Shown here: positions 36,213 through 47,103 of the stretch, one piece after another | Layout: every line of letters starts with the position of its first letter | Numbering within the stretch: position 1 is the stretch's first letter | Assembly: GCA_947585595.1 (NCBI GenBank) | Contig: CANPXB010000002.1 | Span: 30,137 to 94,136 of the forward strand | Length of the DNA stretch: 64,000 nt | Reading direction: 5' to 3' | DNA from: an uncultured Bacilli bacterium | GTDB lineage: Bacteria; Bacillota_I; Bacilli_A; RF39; UBA660 | Made by a program: the position numbers and the translations under genes | The notes under the pieces: generated by a model | The model's input: only the letters and a program-made list of their open reading frames with translations | Databases searched by the model: none | Told to the model about the DNA's origin: nothing

Positions 36213-37488
36213 TCATTTTAAGTACTATATAGACAATTCCTATTCCTATTCCACAAACTAAACCAACTATTGAAATAAGAACAGATGCCAATGTAAATCC
36301 CCCATTATCTTTTTCTTTTTCTACTGTTAATTTAACATTATCTGTATTTTCTTTTTTTCTATTAGCTCTTATTGCATCTTTATGATCTTTTGGATTAATT
36401 GGATATTTCTTTTGAATCAAATCTAACTTAGTAGTAACTCTAACATTAAGACTTTGTGTAGCCATTGTTCTTTCTACTTTATTAGTTCTTTGACCTTTTT
36501 CTTTCTTAGCTTCCATCTCTTCAAAGCTACTAGCTACCTTATTTAAATTACTAAGTATCATATCTTCTAATACTGAAGCATGAGGAATATCTGTATTATT
36601 ATAAATTATTCTTCCTATTGCATCCGTATATAATTTCTTAGCATCAGCTATTGCTTGAGTTAATTTATTAATATCTTTCTGATACTTTTGAAATAATACT
36701 TCTAATAAAGCATTTCTATCTATATACTTATTATTTAAAACATACTCATTATTTCCAATTAGTTCTTCTTTATTTAAATTACTTGATATTGAAATAGGAG
36801 CAAAGTAAGCATCCATCCATACTGGTTTACCATTATCATTAACTTTACTAATTAAATAATAATCAAAACCACGATATTTCTTACCGATTATATAATCAAA
36901 TAAAATCATTCTTAAATAATTTTTTCTAATTGCTTTACCTAATTTTACATCTATTGGTGTTCCAAGTTGAATCTCAATTGTTTTATTTAAAGCATATATA
37001 CCTAAATCAATAATATCTCCTATTTGTTCTGGATCTTTAATACAACTTTCTTTAGAACCAGTAGGATATTTAAATATTTTATCTACCCATAAAGCTTCCT
37101 CAGAATCTACTACTTTATCATTAATAGCATTAACTATCGCATTAATTGCTGCAGTTCCCGAAATACGTGTTTCTATATCTTTACTATAATTTAAAGTTGT
37201 AAATGTTCCAACTGTCTTATCCTCAGTAACTATTCTTCTTGATTCTTCATGATCTATATCAAATAACTCAGCAATATCTGCTTTAATAATTGCATAATCA
37301 TCTATATACATTGTTTCTGGTTTTAAACTATTCATATTTAAAACCCCAAACACAGTATTATTTAATTGAACTAATTTTGAGCCGTCCTTAAAACTATTGA
37401 AAACTTCAATAGAAATAGGTTCTTCCATACGGATTCCATTATCTAAAGATACGATATAATATTGTTCGTTTTTAAAGTCTTTATCCAT
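36205..37488 (-). CDS. Tail-anchored protein of unknown function
   Basis: This protein of about 427 residues has a mixed alpha/beta cytoplasmic part of about 390 residues and one hydrophobic helix at the extreme C-terminus (about 402-424), so it is tail-anchored. A segment with RMILFDYIIGKKYRGFDYYLISK faintly recalls the catalytic region of HipA-like kinases, but key residues cannot be matched. The start at 37488 is chosen because AGGAGC lies upstream; an in-frame ATG at 37560 would add 24 residues with no such site. Confidence 0.5.
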   Translation of the reverse strand: MDKDFKNEQYYIVSLDNGIRMEEPISIEVFNSFKDGSKLVQLNNTVFGVLNMNSLKPETMYIDDYAIIKADIAELFDIDHEESRRIVTEDKTVGTFTTLNYSKDIETRISGTAAINAIVNAINDKVVDSEEALWVDKIFKYPTGSKESCIKDPEQIGDIIDLGIYALNKTIEIQLGTPIDVKLGKAIRKNYLRMILFDYIIGKKYRGFDYYLISKVNDNGKPVWMDAYFAPISISSNLNKEELIGNNEYVLNNKYIDRNALLEVLFQKYQKDINKLTQAIADAKKLYTDAIGRIIYNNTDIPHASVLEDMILSNLNKVASSFEEMEAKKEKGQRTNKVERTMATQSLNVRVTTKLDLIQKKYPINPKDHKDAIRANRKKENTDNVKLTVEKEKDNGGFTLASVLISIVGLVCGIGIGIVYIVLKMRS

Positions 37489-37634
37489 AATAACAGCTCC
37501 TATTCTTATAACAAAATTATAGCAAATATTTGCTAAATATGATAGATAAAAATAATACAAAATATTATTTTACTCTCATAAACATAACTATTTATCTATT
37601 ATAACTCTGAAACATCCATAAGAATGTTATTTTT

Positions 37635-37662
37635 TTGTCAATATTTAACATGTTAATATAAT
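37635..37662 (+). promoter_or_regulatory. Probable promoter of deoD-add
   Basis: TTGTCA and TATAAT are 16 bases apart, 71 bases before the deoD start. A second TATAAT at 37700 has no clear -35. A weak hairpin with a T run (37614-37637) precedes it. Confidence 0.5.
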
Positions 37663-37733
37663 TTATAATTATAATAAAGAACACTTTTAATTTTTATGAT
37701 ATAATAACCTTATAATAGAAATGGGGTACTAAA

Positions 37734-38447
37734 ATGGCAACAGCTCATATAGAAAGTAACAAAGAAGATATTGCAAAAGTTGTATTAATGCCTGGCGATC
37801 CATTAAGAGCTAAATATATAGCTGATAAATACTTACAAAATGTTAAACAAGTTAACAAAGTTAGAAATATTTTTGCTTATACCGGAACCTATAAAGGAAG
37901 AACTATAACTGTCTTTTCATCGGGTATGGGAAATCCTAGTATGGGAATTTATTCTTATGAATTATTTAAATTTTATGATGTTGATTATATAATTCGTATT
38001 GGTACAGCTGGGGCTTATACAAAAGAATTAAAATTAATGGATTTATTAGTCGTAACTAATTGTTATTCTGAATCTGCTTATGCTAAAGAATTATATGGTG
38101 GACAAAGTTCTATAGCTACTGCTTCAAGTCTCGTCGTCCAAACAATAAAAGAAACAGCTTATGCTCAAGAACAAGTATTAAAATATGGCCGTGTTCATTG
38201 TGCTGATGCTTTCTATAATGAAAATATTGATATTCAAAAATTAGCTGAAGAATATGGTTGCCAAGCTGTTGAAATGGAAACTTTCGCTTTATTTAACAAT
38301 GCCAAATTATTAAATAAAAATGCTGGCTGTATACTAACCGTTTCTAATAGTTTAATTACTAAAGAAGAAACAACTAGTGAACAAAGAGAAAAAGGCTTAG
38401 ATGATATGATTACTTTAGCTTTAGAAAGTGGTATTAGATTACTATGA
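37734..38447 (+). CDS. deoD: Purine nucleoside phosphorylase, DeoD type
   Basis: This 237-residue enzyme matches hexameric DeoD phosphorylases in length and motifs: LMPGDPLRAKYIA at the N-terminus, SSGMGNPSMGIYSYELF for phosphate and ribose, and EMETFALF for the ribose hydroxyls. It splits purine nucleosides to base and ribose-1-phosphate. The substrate-side aspartate seen in classical DeoD (SD) is SN here (TVSNSL), a change that could alter preference between 6-oxo and 6-amino purines. It overlaps the adenosine deaminase start by four bases (ATGA), which couples adenosine deamination with inosine phosphorolysis. Confidence 0.93.
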   Translation: MATAHIESNKEDIAKVVLMPGDPLRAKYIADKYLQNVKQVNKVRNIFAYTGTYKGRTITVFSSGMGNPSMGIYSYELFKFYDVDYIIRIGTAGAYTKELKLMDLLVVTNCYSESAYAKELYGGQSSIATASSLVVQTIKETAYAQEQVLKYGRVHCADAFYNENIDIQKLAEEYGCQAVEMETFALFNNAKLLNKNAGCILTVSNSLITKEETTSEQREKGLDDMITLALESGIRLL

Positions 38448-39403
38448 TTGATTTTCATAAAATACCTAAAGTAGAATTACATCTTCACTTAGATGGCTCT
38501 GTTCCTTTAAACCTTTTAAATAACGCAACAAATGAAGCGGTTGCTCCAGATAAATGTCGTAATTTAGCTGATTATTTAACTAAGTTCGATTTACCAATTG
38601 CTTATCTAAAATACAAAGATAATTTAAGACTAGCATCTTATGAATTAAGTAAAGAATTAGAAAATGATGGTGTTATCTATGCAGAAGTAAGATATGCCCC
38701 TAACCTTCTTTTAAGTGAAGAACTAGATTTAAACGAAACAGTTAAAACTATCTTAGAAGGTTTTAGTTTAGGTAACGTTAAAATAAATCTAATTCTTTGT
38801 ATGATGCGTCATCACTCATACGAAGAAAATCTTGCTGTAATAAATCTAGCCGAAAAATATTTAAATAAAGGTGTATGTGCTATTGACTTAGCTGGCGATG
38901 AAGAACACTTCCCTACCAGTAACTTTAAAGAATTATTTAAAATAGCTAAAGAAAAGAATATACCTTATACTATTCATGCTGGAGAAGTAAACCTAAAAGA
39001 TAGTTTAGAAAGTGCATTAAGTTATAATACAACAAGATTAGGTCATGGTATTCAAGCAATTAACTATCCCAATATTTTAAAACAAATAATTGATCAAAAA
39101 ATCTTATTAGAAGTATGTCCAACAAGTAATATTCAAACTAATGTTATCGATACTTATGAAAATCATCCTATTAAAAAGTTATATGAATTAGGAGCTCTAA
39201 TATCTATTAGTACTGATAATCGTACTGTATCAAATATTACTTTATCTGATGAATATGCTAAATTAAATAAATATTTTAATTTCACTATTCAAGATTTTTG
39301 TCGCTTTAATTACAATGCCATTAATAGTTCTTTTCTATCAAAAAAAGAAAAAGATGAATTAACCAATAAAATCTTAGAATATATGAAAAAAAGTATCGAA
39401 TAA
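38444..39403 (+). CDS. add: Adenosine deaminase
   Basis: This 319-residue TIM-barrel deaminase carries KVELHLHLDGS (metal His residues), HAGE (metal His and catalytic Glu), LGHG and STDNRTVS (Asp metal ligand). It converts adenosine to inosine, which the product of the overlapping deoD gene then cleaves, so the operon is a purine-salvage unit. Family length is 330-350, so this is a slightly short but complete member. Adenine or N6-methyl variants cannot be excluded. Confidence 0.92.
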   Translation: MIDFHKIPKVELHLHLDGSVPLNLLNNATNEAVAPDKCRNLADYLTKFDLPIAYLKYKDNLRLASYELSKELENDGVIYAEVRYAPNLLLSEELDLNETVKTILEGFSLGNVKINLILCMMRHHSYEENLAVINLAEKYLNKGVCAIDLAGDEEHFPTSNFKELFKIAKEKNIPYTIHAGEVNLKDSLESALSYNTTRLGHGIQAINYPNILKQIIDQKILLEVCPTSNIQTNVIDTYENHPIKKLYELGALISISTDNRTVSNITLSDEYAKLNKYFNFTIQDFCRFNYNAINSSFLSKKEKDELTNKILEYMKKSIE

Positions 39404-39415
39404 GATACTTTTTTT
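39391..39415 (+). terminator. Terminator of deoD-add
   Basis: AAGTATC and GATACTT enclose the stop codon and are followed by seven T. Confidence 0.85.
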
Positions 39416-39426
39416 AGTTGTAATCC

Positions 39427-39455
39427 TTGTTTTAAAAACAAATGTTTGATATAAT
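39427..39455 (+). promoter_or_regulatory. Promoter of the candidate toxin mRNA
   Basis: TTGTTT and TATAAT are exactly 17 bases apart and would start transcription near 39462, at the first base of the left inverted repeat of the cassette. Confidence 0.65.
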
Positions 39456-39525
39456 TACTTCAGGAATACTTAGTTAGTTTAGGTACTATTCTCCTTTACT
39501 TTTTAAAGTGAAAGGAGGTGCAGTT

Positions 39526-39618
39526 ATGAGAAAATCAGAGAGATATCTTTGTACTATCATAATACTCCTTATTATTGTGATTTTAATCATACTAATAAAA
39601 ATAGTACCAACAATTTAA
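39526..39618 (+). CDS. 30-residue hydrophobic peptide, candidate type I toxin
   Basis: The peptide has a charged N-terminus (MRKSERYLC), then about 16 uninterrupted Ile/Leu/Val residues forming one membrane helix, then a short KIVPTI end. It has a very strong AAAGGAGGTG site eight bases before ATG. Small single-helix peptides of this type (Fst, TxpA, BsrG) are membrane toxins of type I modules. It is too short to be listed by usual gene finders. The candidate status rests on size, hydrophobicity and the RNA structure around it; it could also be a small regulatory membrane peptide. Confidence 0.6.
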   Translation: MRKSERYLCTIIILLIIVILIILIKIVPTI

Positions 39619-39648
39619 GTCGGTACTAAAACCAAAATTTGGAATAGT

Positions 39649-39680
39649 ACCTAGCTCAACAAAACTAGGTATTCCTTTTT
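39649..39680 (+). terminator. Terminator of the candidate toxin mRNA
   Basis: ACCTAG pairs with CTAGGT across ten bases, followed by ATTCCTTTTTATT. The left arm also belongs to the long-range pairing with the 5' end, so termination and folding compete. Confidence 0.65.
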
Positions 39681-39718
39681 ATTATATTCAAGTTTCCTTG
39701 ACAAATACATAATATCAT

Positions 39719-39749
39719 AAAAACGACTTTTTAACAAGTCGTCTTTTAT
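39719..39749. terminator. Bidirectional terminator
   Basis: ACGACTT and AAGTCGT pair with T tails on both strands. It ends the peptidase-like gene on the minus strand and backs up the toxin terminator. Confidence 0.75.
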
Positions 39750-39791
39750 TATACTCAATGCAATGACAATGTTCTTCTTCATTTTTTAAAA

Positions 39792-41300
39792 TTATTTTTT
39801 CAAACTTTTCGATTCTGAATCAAATATATTATCTATACCAAAATAACGAATTATTCTTTCAATATTAAAATCCTCTAAATGTTCAGTTATAAATATCATC
39901 TTATCAAGAGTGTTATCACTATCCTGTTTTTCTAAAATTCTGTTTGCTAAATAACTATCAATTAAATATTGATAACCATTCAATACTAATAATCCACTTT
40001 TTATAAATTTAGCTATATCATCATCACATTCTTTATTAACTAATTCTTCATAATTGTAGTTTGGCATAGCTAAAAATTCCAAATCTTCTACCGGTTCACC
40101 TGCTGCTTCACAAATCCTTGCTAATTTTTTCTTAGTTTCGTATATGAGTTCCATTGATTCTTTAAATGGTTTTATTTTATCTTCTTTTGTTATTAAACCT
40201 GTTTTATTATATCTACATATATCAATTAAAAGGCCAAATAAAGAACTATATATATCAAGATTATTTTGATTTCTATCCCTAATAACTTGTTTAATTATAT
40301 TTTTATCATATCCAATTTGAACTAAATAATTTGCCGCAACTTTTTCATAATATATTGAAGGTAATTCAAATAATGAAAATGGTGGCATATTCCCTTGTAA
40401 AGAAACATAATGCATAAATTCATGTACAAAAGAAACAAAACAATTAATTGTTCCATCAATTGTAACTCTAATTTTTCTTACTCCATCAATATCCTTAAAT
40501 ACTTCAGAGTGTTCCAGACCATCTATACTTTCTTCAAATAATATGTTATTTTCATTTTTTAATTTAATATAAATATTTTTCCATTGTTCAGGAGCTCTAA
40601 TAACATCTAAGAAATCAAAAAACATTCTTTCTATATTTTCTAAAGACATTTTAGGTAGATCATAATCAGACTCATTAGGTAATGATAGAGCCGCTGCCAT
40701 ACTTTCTTCTGTCATTTTAGAAACTATCTCATCAATATTATTAAAAAACGATAAATCATACTCTCGTAAATAATTTGAAACGATTTCTAATAGATAATTA
40801 TAAGTTGTAAATCTTTGTGTTTCTTTTAACCAATTAAAAATATCCTCTGAATTATGGCGACATTTTAAGAAATCCGCTAATTCATTAAAATTAGTTCTAT
40901 AATCAAAAAATTTACAAGCAATCATAAACCAAAGCAAATCATCAGAAATATTATTATCTAACATAACAACAGTATCACCATTTTGTATTGCTTTTTTTAC
41001 AAGTAATTGAGTATATAATGCCGGCAATAAATCAGGATATTCGAAAGAAGTAGTAACATTTTTATCTTGTAAAAGTTTTTTTAAAAGATCATCAAAGAAT
41101 TTATTAAAATCAGATATATAAATCACATTACTATCAGATAAAACAGGTATACCAACTGAAATAGTTTTTCCTTTATAATCCGCAAATAAGTATTGATTAA
41201 ATTCTATAATTTGGGAAATGCTTTTTATATCAACTAGTTTTTCATCATATTGTATTTTAATATCTCCCACTTGCATATAAGCCACAATAAGAACCCCCAT
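39792..41300 (-). CDS. Zinc-peptidase-like protein (HEFMH), function unknown
   Basis: The 502-residue product is cytoplasmic by composition. It contains HEFMH at residues 293-297 with a glutamate at about 319 (IYYEKVA), a spacing resembling gluzincins of the M3 oligopeptidase type. The flanking helices also fit that fold, but the N-terminal half is unfamiliar. It is a single gene between the toxin cassette and tRNA-Thr. A TTGAAT-17-TATAGT promoter lies so close that the ATG at 41300 would be nearly leaderless; the ATG at 41276 is an alternative start. Confidence 0.55.
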   Translation of the reverse strand: MGVLIVAYMQVGDIKIQYDEKLVDIKSISQIIEFNQYLFADYKGKTISVGIPVLSDSNVIYISDFNKFFDDLLKKLLQDKNVTTSFEYPDLLPALYTQLLVKKAIQNGDTVVMLDNNISDDLLWFMIACKFFDYRTNFNELADFLKCRHNSEDIFNWLKETQRFTTYNYLLEIVSNYLREYDLSFFNNIDEIVSKMTEESMAAALSLPNESDYDLPKMSLENIERMFFDFLDVIRAPEQWKNIYIKLKNENNILFEESIDGLEHSEVFKDIDGVRKIRVTIDGTINCFVSFVHEFMHYVSLQGNMPPFSLFELPSIYYEKVAANYLVQIGYDKNIIKQVIRDRNQNNLDIYSSLFGLLIDICRYNKTGLITKEDKIKPFKESMELIYETKKKLARICEAAGEPVEDLEFLAMPNYNYEELVNKECDDDIAKFIKSGLLVLNGYQYLIDSYLANRILEKQDSDNTLDKMIFITEHLEDFNIERIIRYFGIDNIFDSESKSLKK

Positions 41301-41371
41301 TTGGTGTCAATTACTATATCATTTTTTATCTAGTAATTCAAGAAATCCTTATACAATATTTGAAAAAAGAC

Positions 41372-41399
41372 TCAAAGGTATCAAATTCGACACCTTTGA
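41372..41399. repeat. Inverted repeat downstream of tRNA-Thr
   Basis: TCAAAGGT and ACCTTTGA are separated by 12 bases, with TTTTTT following on the minus strand. It may be a second terminator or the end of an insertion next to the tRNA. Confidence 0.5.
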
Positions 41400-41455
41400 A
41401 ATTTGCATTATTTAATTTTTTCTACAAAAGTGTGTTTAAAATGTGTTTGATAATA

Positions 41456-41483
41456 TATAAAAAGCTCCTAATTTAAGGAGCTT
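41456..41483 (-). terminator. Terminator of tRNA-Thr
   Basis: AAGCTCCT and AGGAGCTT pair and are followed by T residues on the minus strand, 12 bases after the tRNA. Confidence 0.8.
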
Positions 41484-41494
41484 AAATAGTAATA

Positions 41495-41569
41495 TGGTGC
41501 CGACTACCGGATTTGAACCAGTGACCTACGCGTTACGAGGGCGTTGCACTACCACTGTGCTAAGTCGGC
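41495..41569 (-). tRNA. tRNA-Thr (CGT)
   Basis: The minus strand folds to a 75-nt cloverleaf. GCCGACT pairs with AGTCGGC, the anticodon loop CTCGTAA gives anticodon CGT, the T-loop is GGTTCAAATCC, and CCA is encoded. The pair at the base of the anticodon loop (31-39) is C-C, a mismatch. Confidence 0.9.
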
Positions 41570-41668
41570 CTAAGTAAATTATACACATTTTTCATAAAAA
41601 TAGAAATATTTTAGAAAAAATTTTTTGATTAATGGTATAATACTTTTAGAATAAAGGAGTTGTCTATA

Positions 41669-42694
41669 ATGAAATGTGTTTCTTTAAAAGGCCTTAAAAA
41701 ATTTGAAGTTAGTAAAATAAATGAACCTAAATCAGTAAATGGTTCAGTTGTTATTGATGTTAAAAAAGCTGGAATATGTGGTTCAGATATTCATTACTGG
41801 GTTGCTGGTGCTCCTAAAGGTTTAGTAATGGGTCATGAATTTTGTGGTACAGTTTTAAACCCTGGTAGTCGTGATGATTTAAAAATCGGTGATCGTGTTA
41901 CAGCTTTACCTATCTCCCCATGTGGTCATTGTAAAGCTTGTTTAAGTGGTAATCCTCAATACTGTCCTGATACATGGACATATGCTGTTGGACTATCTCT
42001 AACTAATCCTGGTGCTTACGCTGAAAAAACATCACTACGTCCTGATTTAGTAATCAAAGTTCCAAGTAATATAACTGATTCAGAAGTAGCAATGGTTGAA
42101 CCTACTGCTGTCGGCTTACATGCCGTTAACCTTGCCGATATTAAAATCGGTTCAAGTGTTTTAGTTATTGGTGCTGGTATTATTGGTGATATCTGTGCGA
42201 TGTTTGCTAAAATGAATGGTGCCTCTTATGTAGCTGTTAGTGAAACAAATGAAGCTCGTGGTGAAAAAGCCGTTACCTTAAAATGTGCTGATGAATTCTT
42301 TAATGCTAAAGATCCAGACTTTATGGAAAAAGCTCGTAAAAATTGTCCATATGGATACGATTATGTCTTTGATTGTTCTGGTAACTCAGCTGCTGTTAGT
42401 ACAGCCCTTGCTATGGCTCGACCAAATGGTACTGTTGTAATGGTCGGTGTATCTATGGATAGTATAACTATTCCATCAGTTCTTATCGTTATGCATGAAC
42501 TAAAAGTACTAGGAGCTATTGGTTATACAGTAGAAGAATTTAAAGAATGTGTTGATTTAATGGCTACTAGAAAAATAGATATGTTAAGATTTGTTGATGA
42601 CATAGTTGGTCTTGATGGTGTTCAAAATGCTTATGAAAGATTAACATCTGGTACTGATGATGCCATTAAAATACTAATAGATCCACAAAAATAA
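41669..42694 (+). CDS. Zinc-dependent medium-chain alcohol/polyol dehydrogenase
   Basis: This 341-residue MDR enzyme has GICGSDIHYW and GHEFCGTV (catalytic zinc ligands) and a structural-zinc lobe with four cysteines (CGHCKACLSGNPQYC). The Rossmann glycine motif is VLVIGAGIIGDICAMFA. The pattern is that of sorbitol or threonine dehydrogenase-like proteins acting with NAD(P). The substrate is not decided by the sequence. The gene stands alone with its own promoter region and terminator. ATG at 41669 is chosen because AAGGAG is nine bases upstream; the TTG at 41660 is unlikely. Confidence 0.85.
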   Translation: MKCVSLKGLKKFEVSKINEPKSVNGSVVIDVKKAGICGSDIHYWVAGAPKGLVMGHEFCGTVLNPGSRDDLKIGDRVTALPISPCGHCKACLSGNPQYCPDTWTYAVGLSLTNPGAYAEKTSLRPDLVIKVPSNITDSEVAMVEPTAVGLHAVNLADIKIGSSVLVIGAGIIGDICAMFAKMNGASYVAVSETNEARGEKAVTLKCADEFFNAKDPDFMEKARKNCPYGYDYVFDCSGNSAAVSTALAMARPNGTVVMVGVSMDSITIPSVLIVMHELKVLGAIGYTVEEFKECVDLMATRKIDMLRFVDDIVGLDGVQNAYERLTSGTDDAIKILIDPQK

Positions 42695-42713
42695 TGCTTC
42701 AAGGCATTATTTT
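42689..42713 (+). terminator. Terminator after the dehydrogenase gene
   Basis: AATAATGC and GCATTATT pair around the stop and are followed by T residues. Confidence 0.85.
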
Positions 42714-42769
42714 TCAATTGCTTAAAGAATTATTTAAGATATAATTTTGTTATTATAGGGTGATTTAAA

Positions 42770-45036
<2,267 letters not shown>

Positions 45037-45037
45037 T

Positions 45038-45062
45038 AAAGACTATTAACTAGTCTTTTTTA
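45038..45062 (+). terminator. Terminator of purA
   Basis: AAAGACT and AGTCTTT pair and are followed by T residues. Confidence 0.85.
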
Positions 45063-45081
45063 CTTGTTAATAATTAATAAG

Positions 45082-45111
45082 TTGTACACAAAGAGAATAA
45101 AATGTTATAAT
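45082..45111 (+). promoter_or_regulatory. Probable promoter of dxs
   Basis: TTGTAC and TATAAT are 18 bases apart, leaving an mRNA leader of about 65 bases before the GGGGTGA site of dxs. Confidence 0.55.
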
Positions 45112-45184
45112 CAAGTCTGTATTTACTAGAAGTTTTTAACTTTTTATGGTAATGTAACTAATTGGAGATTCACGGGGTGAGATT

Positions 45185-47026
45185 ATGAAACAGCTAGATA
45201 AGATAAACAATTTTAATGATCTAAAGAAATTAAACTTATCTGAGAAAAAAGAACTAGCTAACGATATAAGAGAATTCTTAATCGAAAAAGTTTCTAAAAA
45301 TGGTGGTCATCTAGCTTCTAACCTAGGTATCGTAGAATTAACGATATCTCTTTGTGATGTCTTCAATTTTGATCAAGATAAAATTGTCTTTGATGTTGGT
45401 CATCAAAGTTATGTTTATAAAATTCTAACTGGTCGTAAAGACAAGTTTGATACTTTAAGAAAATATAAAGGTTTAAGAGGTTTCCCTTATAAAAAAGAAA
45501 GTCCATATGATTATTTTGAAACTGGTCATAGTAGTACTTCTATCAGTGCAACTATAGGTATGGCAAGAGCTCGTGATTTACAACATCAAGATTATAATAT
45601 TATTGCTGTTATTGGTGATGGTGCTATTGCTAGTGGTATGGCTTTCGAAGCTATAAATGACATTGGATATAATAAAACTAAATTAATAATTATTTTAAAT
45701 GATAATGGTATGAGCATATCTAGTAATGTTGGTGGTTTATCAAGTTACTTAAGTCGTCTTAGTTTAAATGAACGTTATATTAAATTAAAAAACAAAATAA
45801 AGTATTGCTTAGATGATACTAAAATAGGTACTATTTCTATTAACTTATTAACCCGTCTTAAAGATGGTATTAGAAAAACTTTAGTACCTTCTAAATACTT
45901 TGAAGATATGGGTTTAACCTATATAGGTCCTATTGATGGTCATAATATTAAAGAAATTGAAAAAGTTTTAAAAAGAGCCAAGAAGATAGATGGTCCAGTT
46001 ATTATTCATACTGTAACTACCAAAGGAAAAGGTTATAAATTTGCTGAAGAAAATCCTGAAAAATACCACGGAGTATCAGCATTTGATAAAGAATTTGGTG
46101 TCTTATCAAGTGGTAAAACAACCTACTCTACTGCATTTGGTAAATCACTAACTAATATTGCTGCTCATAATAAAAAAGTTGTAGCCATAACTGCTGCAAT
46201 GCAAGATGGTGTTGGTTTAGAAAAATTCGCCAAAAAATATCCTGATCGTTACTTTGATGTTGGTATTTCTGAAGAACATGCCGTTACTTTAGCTGCTGGT
46301 ATGTCAGTATCTAATTTAAAGCCTGTCTTTGCTGTTTATTCAACCTTCTTACAACGTGGTTTTGACCAAATAGTTCATGATGTCTGTATGCAAAACTCTC
46401 CAGTCATCTTTGCTATTGACCGTGCAGGTCTTGTTGGTAGTGATGGCGAAACTCATCAAGGTATTATTGATTTATCATATCTTTCTATCATTCCTAATAT
46501 GACAATCATCTCTCCTAAATGTATACCAGACTTAGATATATTACTTAAATGGGCCGTTAAACAAAACTTTCCTATTGCCATTCGCTATCCACGTGGTGGT
46601 GACTATATTGAAATGAAACCCCTTAAAGAAGTTAATTATGGTAAATGGGAATATATTAGTAAAGGTCATAAAGTAACAGTTATTGCCACTGGTAAAATGG
46701 TTCAAAAAGTTTGCCAAATAAAAAGTGAATATAACTTAGATATAACTATTATCAATGCTACATTTATTAAACCTTTAGATACCAATGCTTTAAAGAAAAT
46801 AGTTAAAAATAATGATAATGTTATAACATTAGAAGATAATTTAGTTAATGGTGGTCTTGGTCATCATATCCTTCTATCTTTAAATAATCTTGGTTTTAAA
46901 GGAGAAATAAAGATTCTAGGTTTCAATGATAAATTTGTCGAACAAGGTAGTATTGACGAACTATATACTCAAGAACATCTAGATAACTTATCTATTAAAG
47001 AAGAAATTGAAAAATTATTAAATTAA
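45185..47026 (+). CDS. dxs: 1-Deoxy-D-xylulose-5-phosphate synthase
   Basis: This 613-residue thiamine-diphosphate enzyme has the early GHQSYVYKILTGR and TGHSSTSIS blocks. GDGAIASGMAFEAINDIG binds the cofactor and metal, DGHNI follows, and a transketolase-like domain carries GISEEHAVTLAAGM and DRAGLVGSDGETHQG. It makes the first metabolite of the MEP isoprenoid pathway from pyruvate and glyceraldehyde-3-phosphate. Complete, slightly short of the usual 620-640. No other MEP gene lies in the window. Confidence 0.95.
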   Translation: MKQLDKINNFNDLKKLNLSEKKELANDIREFLIEKVSKNGGHLASNLGIVELTISLCDVFNFDQDKIVFDVGHQSYVYKILTGRKDKFDTLRKYKGLRGFPYKKESPYDYFETGHSSTSISATIGMARARDLQHQDYNIIAVIGDGAIASGMAFEAINDIGYNKTKLIIILNDNGMSISSNVGGLSSYLSRLSLNERYIKLKNKIKYCLDDTKIGTISINLLTRLKDGIRKTLVPSKYFEDMGLTYIGPIDGHNIKEIEKVLKRAKKIDGPVIIHTVTTKGKGYKFAEENPEKYHGVSAFDKEFGVLSSGKTTYSTAFGKSLTNIAAHNKKVVAITAAMQDGVGLEKFAKKYPDRYFDVGISEEHAVTLAAGMSVSNLKPVFAVYSTFLQRGFDQIVHDVCMQNSPVIFAIDRAGLVGSDGETHQGIIDLSYLSIIPNMTIISPKCIPDLDILLKWAVKQNFPIAIRYPRGGDYIEMKPLKEVNYGKWEYISKGHKVTVIATGKMVQKVCQIKSEYNLDITIINATFIKPLDTNALKKIVKNNDNVITLEDNLVNGGLGHHILLSLNNLGFKGEIKILGFNDKFVEQGSIDELYTQEHLDNLSIKEEIEKLLN

Positions 47027-47103
47027 GAACTTATTGTCAAGATAAGTCCTTTTTTAATGAAATCAATAAAATATTTAGCTATAATTAGATTATAGGTGAT
47101 TAT

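Larger units (their letters stand above)
39462..39680 (+). ncRNA. Candidate type I toxin mRNA with 5'-3' pairing and sequestered Shine-Dalgarno
   Basis: The predicted transcript starts with AGGAATACTTAGTT and contains TAGGTACTATTC (39479-39490), which pairs perfectly with GAATAGTACCTA (39642-39653) near the 3' end, closing the mRNA on itself. The ribosome-binding site AAAGGAG (39511-39517) pairs with CTCCTTT (39491-39497) plus an inner AC/GT. Both features are typical of type I toxin messages, which stay untranslated until processed. The outer ends are imperfect inverted repeats of about 33 bases. An antisense RNA would have to start near 39684 on the minus strand, where TATAAT is present but the -35 box is poor. 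Confidence 0.55.

Noticed and set aside
38430..38460. Reassignment of TGA to tryptophan (Mycoplasma code)
   Set aside because: deoD ends with TGA inside the ATGA overlap with add, the peptidase gene also ends in TGA, and Trp codons seen are TGG.
41570..41668. Regulatory RNA upstream of the dehydrogenase
   Set aside because: The gap is under 100 bases, AT-rich and shows only promoter-like sequence; no aptamer-like structure was found.
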